Assembly: GCA_005790605.1 (NCBI GenBank)
Contig: SXUI01000063.1
Span: 31,100 to 95,099 of the forward strand
Reading direction: 5' to 3'
Length of the DNA: 64,000 nt
Source of the DNA: Planctomycetia bacterium
GTDB lineage: Bacteria; Planctomycetota; Phycisphaerae; Phycisphaerales; SM1A02
The position numbers were made by a program, and so were the translations under genes. Positions 60,466 to 64,000 of the stretch are shown piece by piece. The notes under the pieces are model-generated. The model saw nothing but the letters and a program-made list of their open reading frames with translations. It made no database searches and was not told the DNA's origin. The first letter of the stretch is position 1, and every line of letters starts with the position of its first letter.

Positions 60466-62306
60466 GTCGCGCTGAGGAGCTGCGTCCGCGCGAGTCGTTC
60501 ATAAAGCGGGCATCGCGTGAGAAGCGCTTCGTGCGTCCCGATGTCCACGATGCGACCATCGTCCATGACGACGATGCGGTCCGCGCGTCGCACGGTCGAG
60601 AGTCGGTGCGCGATCGCGATCACGGTTCGACCGACGCAGAACTCTTCAATCGCTTGCGCAATCTGCGCCTCGCTCTCCGCATCAATCTGGCTCGTCGCTT
60701 CATCAAGCACAAGAATTGCGGGATCTCGCAATAACGCGCGCGCGATCGCGAGCCGCTGCTTCTGACCGCCTGAAAGCCCCGTGCCCCCTTCTCCAATCAT
60801 GCTGTCGAGCCCCTTCGAGAGCTTCGACACAAACTCCTTCGCGTGTGCGAGGCCGAGCGCGCGATCGAGGCCGCGCTCGTCGATGTCATCCGCGCCAAGC
60901 ATCACATTTTCTCGAATCGTTCCGCGAATGAAGGTCGACTCTTGAGCAACGACGCCGATTTGACGGCGCAAGCTCTGCATGTTTCCGGCGCGGACATCGG
61001 TGCGATCTAAGAGGACAGAACCATCCACTGGATCGAAGAGTCGACACAGCAGAGACGCAAGCGTCGTCTTGCCGCAGCCGTTGGGACCCACGAGCGCGAT
61101 GAACTCCCCGTGCGCGATCGTGAGTTGGATGTCGCGAAGTGCGTCTCGCTCGGCACCCTCGTAACGAAACCGGATCGCATCAAACTGGATCGAGCGCGCG
61201 TGCCGCGGCAGCGCTGGAAGATCGAGCTCGCGTCGACCTTCGACCGGAGTCGCAAAGATCTCCTGCAGGCGCTGTGCAGGCGCTGCGGAACTCTGAATGT
61301 CGTTGAGAAGACCAGTCAGCGGACGGAGGCTTCCGCCAGCAACACCGAGCGCGCCGAGTGCGAGAATAAACCGCTCAAATGTCATGCGGCCCGCGAGAAT
61401 CTCATTCGCGGCGATGAGCGCAAGACCGACGATGACAAAGATCGCGATCACCTCGACGACCGGGACGCTAAACGCTCGGGCAAATCTCGCACTCAGTTCC
61501 GCATCAAGGAGCGCTCGACTCGCTCGGGAAAAGCGACGAAAGGCCGTCGCTTCAGCGGTCGCCGTCTTGATCCCGCGAAGGCCTGCAATCGCTTCATGGG
61601 AAGTGCGCAGGATGTCCTCTTGCTGTTCAAGCGCCATGCGAGTGGAACGGCGAATGCGTTTCCCAATCTTTCGGAGGATCACGGCGAGAATCGGCGCAAC
61701 CACGATCGCGGCAAGCGTCAACCGCCAATCGAAGTACACCGCAGCGATGAATGCCGCGATCCCCTTTGTGAGCTGCGCAAGCACCTTGCTCATCAACGCC
61801 GAAAAGCCGCGCTCGAGCTCCGCCGTATCGCGGCTGATGCGCGAAACAATCTCCGCGGGACCGCGACGGAGCACCGGACTCAAGGGAAGGTGAATCGCGT
61901 GCTGAAAAGTGCGAAGTCGAATCTCCGCGACAGTCACGGCGCTCAGTGTGAGCGCGCACGATTGATGGAGGTAATTCGCGATGCCGCCCAGAATCGCGAG
62001 GCAGCAGAGCGCGCCCATCAACAACGCGACACCAGCGAATCGATCCGTGGGAATCCACGCCGTGGCCGCGACTGGATCGCTGATGATGCCGCTCGTCCAC
62101 GGATGCTCCGCCAGCCAGTTGCGTGCGATCGTCTGAAGATCGGCGCCGACTCCAAGGATGAGCTCAAGCACCGGTCCAATCGAAACAAGGCCCGCCGCCA
62201 ACCCACCTGCCGAGAGCACGGAAAACACGATGGTGCCGACGAACAGTTTTCGGCGGCGCGTCATCCGCTTGGCGAAGGACCAGAAAGCTTCATTGCGTCT
62301 GAACAT
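60462..62306 (-). CDS. ABC transporter ATP-binding/permease protein (MsbA/LipidA-exporter type)
   Basis: This 614-residue half-transporter has an N-terminal six-helix exporter domain (LFVGTIVFSVLSAGGLAAGLV, FAGVALLMGALCCLAILGGIANYL, VLAQLTKGIAAFIAAVYFDWRLTLAAI, VVEVIAIFVIVGLALIAAN). The nucleotide-binding domain has Walker A LVGPNGCGKTTLASLL, Q-loop VVAQESTFIRGTI, signature TGLSGGQKQRLAIARAL, Walker B ILVLDEATSQID and H-loop AHRLSTV. It would work as a homodimer exporting a lipid or other hydrophobic compound. It lies 42 bases after aroA. Confidence 0.92.
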   Translation of the reverse strand: MFRRNEAFWSFAKRMTRRRKLFVGTIVFSVLSAGGLAAGLVSIGPVLELILGVGADLQTIARNWLAEHPWTSGIISDPVAATAWIPTDRFAGVALLMGALCCLAILGGIANYLHQSCALTLSAVTVAEIRLRTFQHAIHLPLSPVLRRGPAEIVSRISRDTAELERGFSALMSKVLAQLTKGIAAFIAAVYFDWRLTLAAIVVAPILAVILRKIGKRIRRSTRMALEQQEDILRTSHEAIAGLRGIKTATAEATAFRRFSRASRALLDAELSARFARAFSVPVVEVIAIFVIVGLALIAANEILAGRMTFERFILALGALGVAGGSLRPLTGLLNDIQSSAAPAQRLQEIFATPVEGRRELDLPALPRHARSIQFDAIRFRYEGAERDALRDIQLTIAHGEFIALVGPNGCGKTTLASLLCRLFDPVDGSVLLDRTDVRAGNMQSLRRQIGVVAQESTFIRGTIRENVMLGADDIDERGLDRALGLAHAKEFVSKLSKGLDSMIGEGGTGLSGGQKQRLAIARALLRDPAILVLDEATSQIDAESEAQIAQAIEEFCVGRTVIAIAHRLSTVRRADRIVVMDDGRIVDIGTHEALLTRCPLYERLARTQLLSAT

Positions 62307-62348
62307 TGCGTCATCCAACTCAAATCAGTCGTGCTCAAACAGCGAAGC

Positions 62349-63674
62349 CTAACGGACGCCCGTTGCCGCGCCCAGCGCGTCCCAGAAAGCGGGCCAACTC
62401 TTCTCCACCACCATCGGATCTGCTACGGAAACCCCATCTCGAGCACACCCAAGAATGCCAAACGCCATCGCAATGCGATGATCTTGCGAAGTCTGCACGA
62501 CGGCCTCCGTGCACTGCATCGGCAGTGGATGCACGCGAACCCAATCAGGACCAACATCAACCTTGCCTCCGAGCGCACGCAGTCCAGCCGCAACAGAGGC
62601 AATGCGATCGGACTCCTTCACGCGGAGCGTTTCAAGTCCCGTCAACAGGCTTGGCGCGTCAGCACATGACGCAAGCACCATGGCCATCACGGCAGCATCC
62701 GGAGCACTGCTGTAATCGCTATCCACTCCGCGCAGTCGCGCACCCTGCGGCGCGCGAATGAGCACACCACCAGCGCCTGCTTGCAGCGCCTGCACTTCCG
62801 CGCCGCGCGCTGCAAGGTCGCGGAAGAAAAACAAGTCCGGTTGTCTTCCATCCAATTCAAGTTGCGGAATCTCTATCTGGCCGCCGACGAGCGCCGCGAG
62901 CGCAGCAAAGTACACCGCGCTTGATGCGTCGGGCTCGACAAGCGCCGCGTGCGCGGGAATCGCCTGAGGGGGAATGGTGATGCTCGCGAGTTCGCGTTGC
63001 TCCACGCCATGCCGCGTAACCCCGACCGTCACGCCAGTCGCACGCAGCGCATCAATCGAAAGTTCGAGATAGGACGCGCTCGTAGGAGGCTCATGGAATC
63101 GAATCTCGAGACCGTTTGGCATCGCGGGAGCAATCAACATCAATGCCGAGACAAACTGACTTGATGCCGTGCGATGCACCTCAATGCGGCGACCTGTCAA
63201 GGGTCCGCGCATGCCGACGGGCAAGGCTCCGGCGATGCGGAAAAATCTCGCTTTGGCACCGAGCTCGACGAGCATTTCGACGCCCTCATCCACAGGTCGT
63301 TCACGCATGCGAGCACTGCCATCCACGACCGTCTCTTCCGAGCAGAGTGAGGCCACAGCAAGCATGAACCGCGTCGGCGTTCCTCCGTGACCCAAGTCAA
63401 TCGTGCCTCCTCCTCGTGGCTTTCCGCCCACCCCATCGACAATCCACGAGTCACCTTCGCGTCGAAACACCGCGCCGAGTTGCGAGAGTGCGACGCGAAG
63501 TCGATCGCAATCATCGGACGCGAGAATCCCCTGCAGCGTCGAGCGCCCCTCGGCGAGCGCCGCGAGAACAAGATGTCGATTCGTGAGGCTCTTCGAACCC
63601 GGAATGAGAACTCGTGCATCAACAGCATGCTCGAGTGCGTGCATGCGTCGCGTTGCACCGTCCTGCTGCGCCAT
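62349..63674 (-). CDS. aroA: 3-phosphoshikimate 1-carboxyvinyltransferase (EPSP synthase)
   Basis: Joins shikimate-3-phosphate and PEP in the shikimate pathway. The 441 residues show PGSKSLTNRHLVLAALAEG, RTASSQFVSALMLIAP, VEPDASSAVYFAALAAL, ETLRVKESDRIASVAAGLRALG and TSQDHRIAMAFGILG. The PEP-loop LGNAGTAMRPL of E. coli is here LGHGGTPTRFM, a marked change at positions that contact PEP and glyphosate. The ATG overlaps the stop of the GroES-like gene by one base. The downstream exporter is probably in the same operon. Confidence 0.93.
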   Translation of the reverse strand: MAQQDGATRRMHALEHAVDARVLIPGSKSLTNRHLVLAALAEGRSTLQGILASDDCDRLRVALSQLGAVFRREGDSWIVDGVGGKPRGGGTIDLGHGGTPTRFMLAVASLCSEETVVDGSARMRERPVDEGVEMLVELGAKARFFRIAGALPVGMRGPLTGRRIEVHRTASSQFVSALMLIAPAMPNGLEIRFHEPPTSASYLELSIDALRATGVTVGVTRHGVEQRELASITIPPQAIPAHAALVEPDASSAVYFAALAALVGGQIEIPQLELDGRQPDLFFFRDLAARGAEVQALQAGAGGVLIRAPQGARLRGVDSDYSSAPDAAVMAMVLASCADAPSLLTGLETLRVKESDRIASVAAGLRALGGKVDVGPDWVRVHPLPMQCTEAVVQTSQDHRIAMAFGILGCARDGVSVADPMVVEKSWPAFWDALGAATGVR

Positions 63675-63997
63675 TACTTGGTTTCGCGACGAAAGACCGC
63701 CACGACATCCTCGACGGGGATCACGAAGAGGCGATTGTCCCCTTCAAAGTCGACAGGAATGCAATGCTTCGGGTTGAAGAGCACGCGATCATATTGGCGA
63801 ATCGGATAGTTCTCGTCGCGTTCGACTTCAGCACTCACCGCGACGATGCGACCCGTGAGTGTGGGAATCTCCATCTTGTCAGGAAGATGGATGCCGACCT
63901 TCGTGATTTTTTTGTCCTCGTCCTTGCGAATGAGAACGCGCTTGCCGATTGGCTCGACGACTTCAATCGCGGACTTGGAAATGCTGCGCTCTTGCAT
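63674..63997 (-). CDS. GroES-like co-chaperonin (Cpn10 family)
   Basis: This 107-residue protein has a Cpn10 core: VEPIGKRVLIRKDEDKKITKVGIHLPDKMEIPTLTGRIVAVSAEVERDENYPIRQYDRVLFNP followed by LFVIPVEDVVAVFR. Strand order and the mobile-loop position (KITKVGIHLPDK) match GroES. The loop is unusual, since the common 'GGI.LPD.A.EK' is replaced by VGIHLPDKMEIP. No groEL is adjacent, and it is coupled to aroA. It may be an accessory GroES with a different chaperonin partner. The ATG at 63997 is close to the window end, so a longer N-terminus cannot be excluded. Confidence 0.8.
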   Translation of the reverse strand: MQERSISKSAIEVVEPIGKRVLIRKDEDKKITKVGIHLPDKMEIPTLTGRIVAVSAEVERDENYPIRQYDRVLFNPKHCIPVDFEGDNRLFVIPVEDVVAVFRRETK

Positions 63998-64000
63998 GAC

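Noticed and set aside
61110..62669. 519-residue plus-strand open frame opposite the ABC exporter and aroA
   Set aside because: Spans two well-supported reverse-strand genes and encodes an implausible Arg/Lys/His-rich product.

Overview
The window reads as a chromosome segment of a Phycisphaerae-like planctomycete. This is inferred from the proteins, not from a marker-gene phylogeny. The supporting signs are secreted proteins carrying dockerin-like DxNxDG...DL..LL..WG repeats, several ECF sigma factors, an anti-sigma-like protein with a DUF1559-type tail, a pseudopilin-like DUF1559 protein, response regulators with an N-terminal excisionase-like HTH, a flagellin/CsrA/FliW locus and moderately high GC. 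Coding density is high and many neighbours overlap by ATGA, GTGA or TGATG.

Layout. 1-3.3 kb: an ECF sigma factor, a small overlapping ORF, an HscA-type Hsp70 and a second ECF sigma factor that runs off the left edge. 4.1-9.2 kb: two lipoprotein-like secreted proteins, then pheT (lacking the N-terminal tRNA-binding domain), a cyclodeaminase-family protein, a zinc-ribbon miniprotein and an alpha/beta hydrolase. 9.2-14.6 kb: a large secreted protein and an HtrA-like protease, divergent from an FG-GAP/VCBS protein. 15-20 kb: citrate synthase, rhomboid protease, trpF and an RdgC-like protein. 19.9-22.1 kb: a sigma/anti-sigma-like pair and a DUF433/DUF5615 toxin-antitoxin pair. 22.2-24.4 kb: a frameshifted SUMF1-domain secreted protein. 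24.8-27.3 kb: rpmI-rplT and a putative nucleotidyltransferase/winged-helix pair with an operator-like palindrome on its start codon. 27.6-34 kb: two flagellins, csrA, fliW and flgL. 34-37.7 kb: threonine catabolism (SDR threonine dehydrogenase and Kbl), a TIM-barrel isomerase and a membrane miniprotein. 37.8-46.8 kb: a beta-propeller protein, a penicillin-acylase-family enzyme, a metzincin protease, a lipoprotein, tRNA-Thr and a large secreted repeat protein. 47-49 kb: a cobalamin riboswitch upstream of a secreted dockerin-like protein and a pseudopilin-like protein. 49-64 kb: mutL, nadE, an HTH-receiver regulator, accBC-ilvA, btuFCD, a coiled-coil membrane protein, an ABC exporter, aroA and a GroES-like protein.

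Three themes stand out. First, B12 acquisition: a riboswitch-controlled surface/secreted locus lies about 10 kb from a btuFCD importer that has no riboswitch of its own. Second, a dispersed family of structured hairpins with compensatory base changes and an invariant GATTCA(C/T)TC core is found only in the three sizeable convergent gene junctions. Third, flagellin expression looks set up for FliW-CsrA translational control, with GGA-rich flagellin leaders. At least two genes carry single-base frameshifts, which could be real decay or assembly error.
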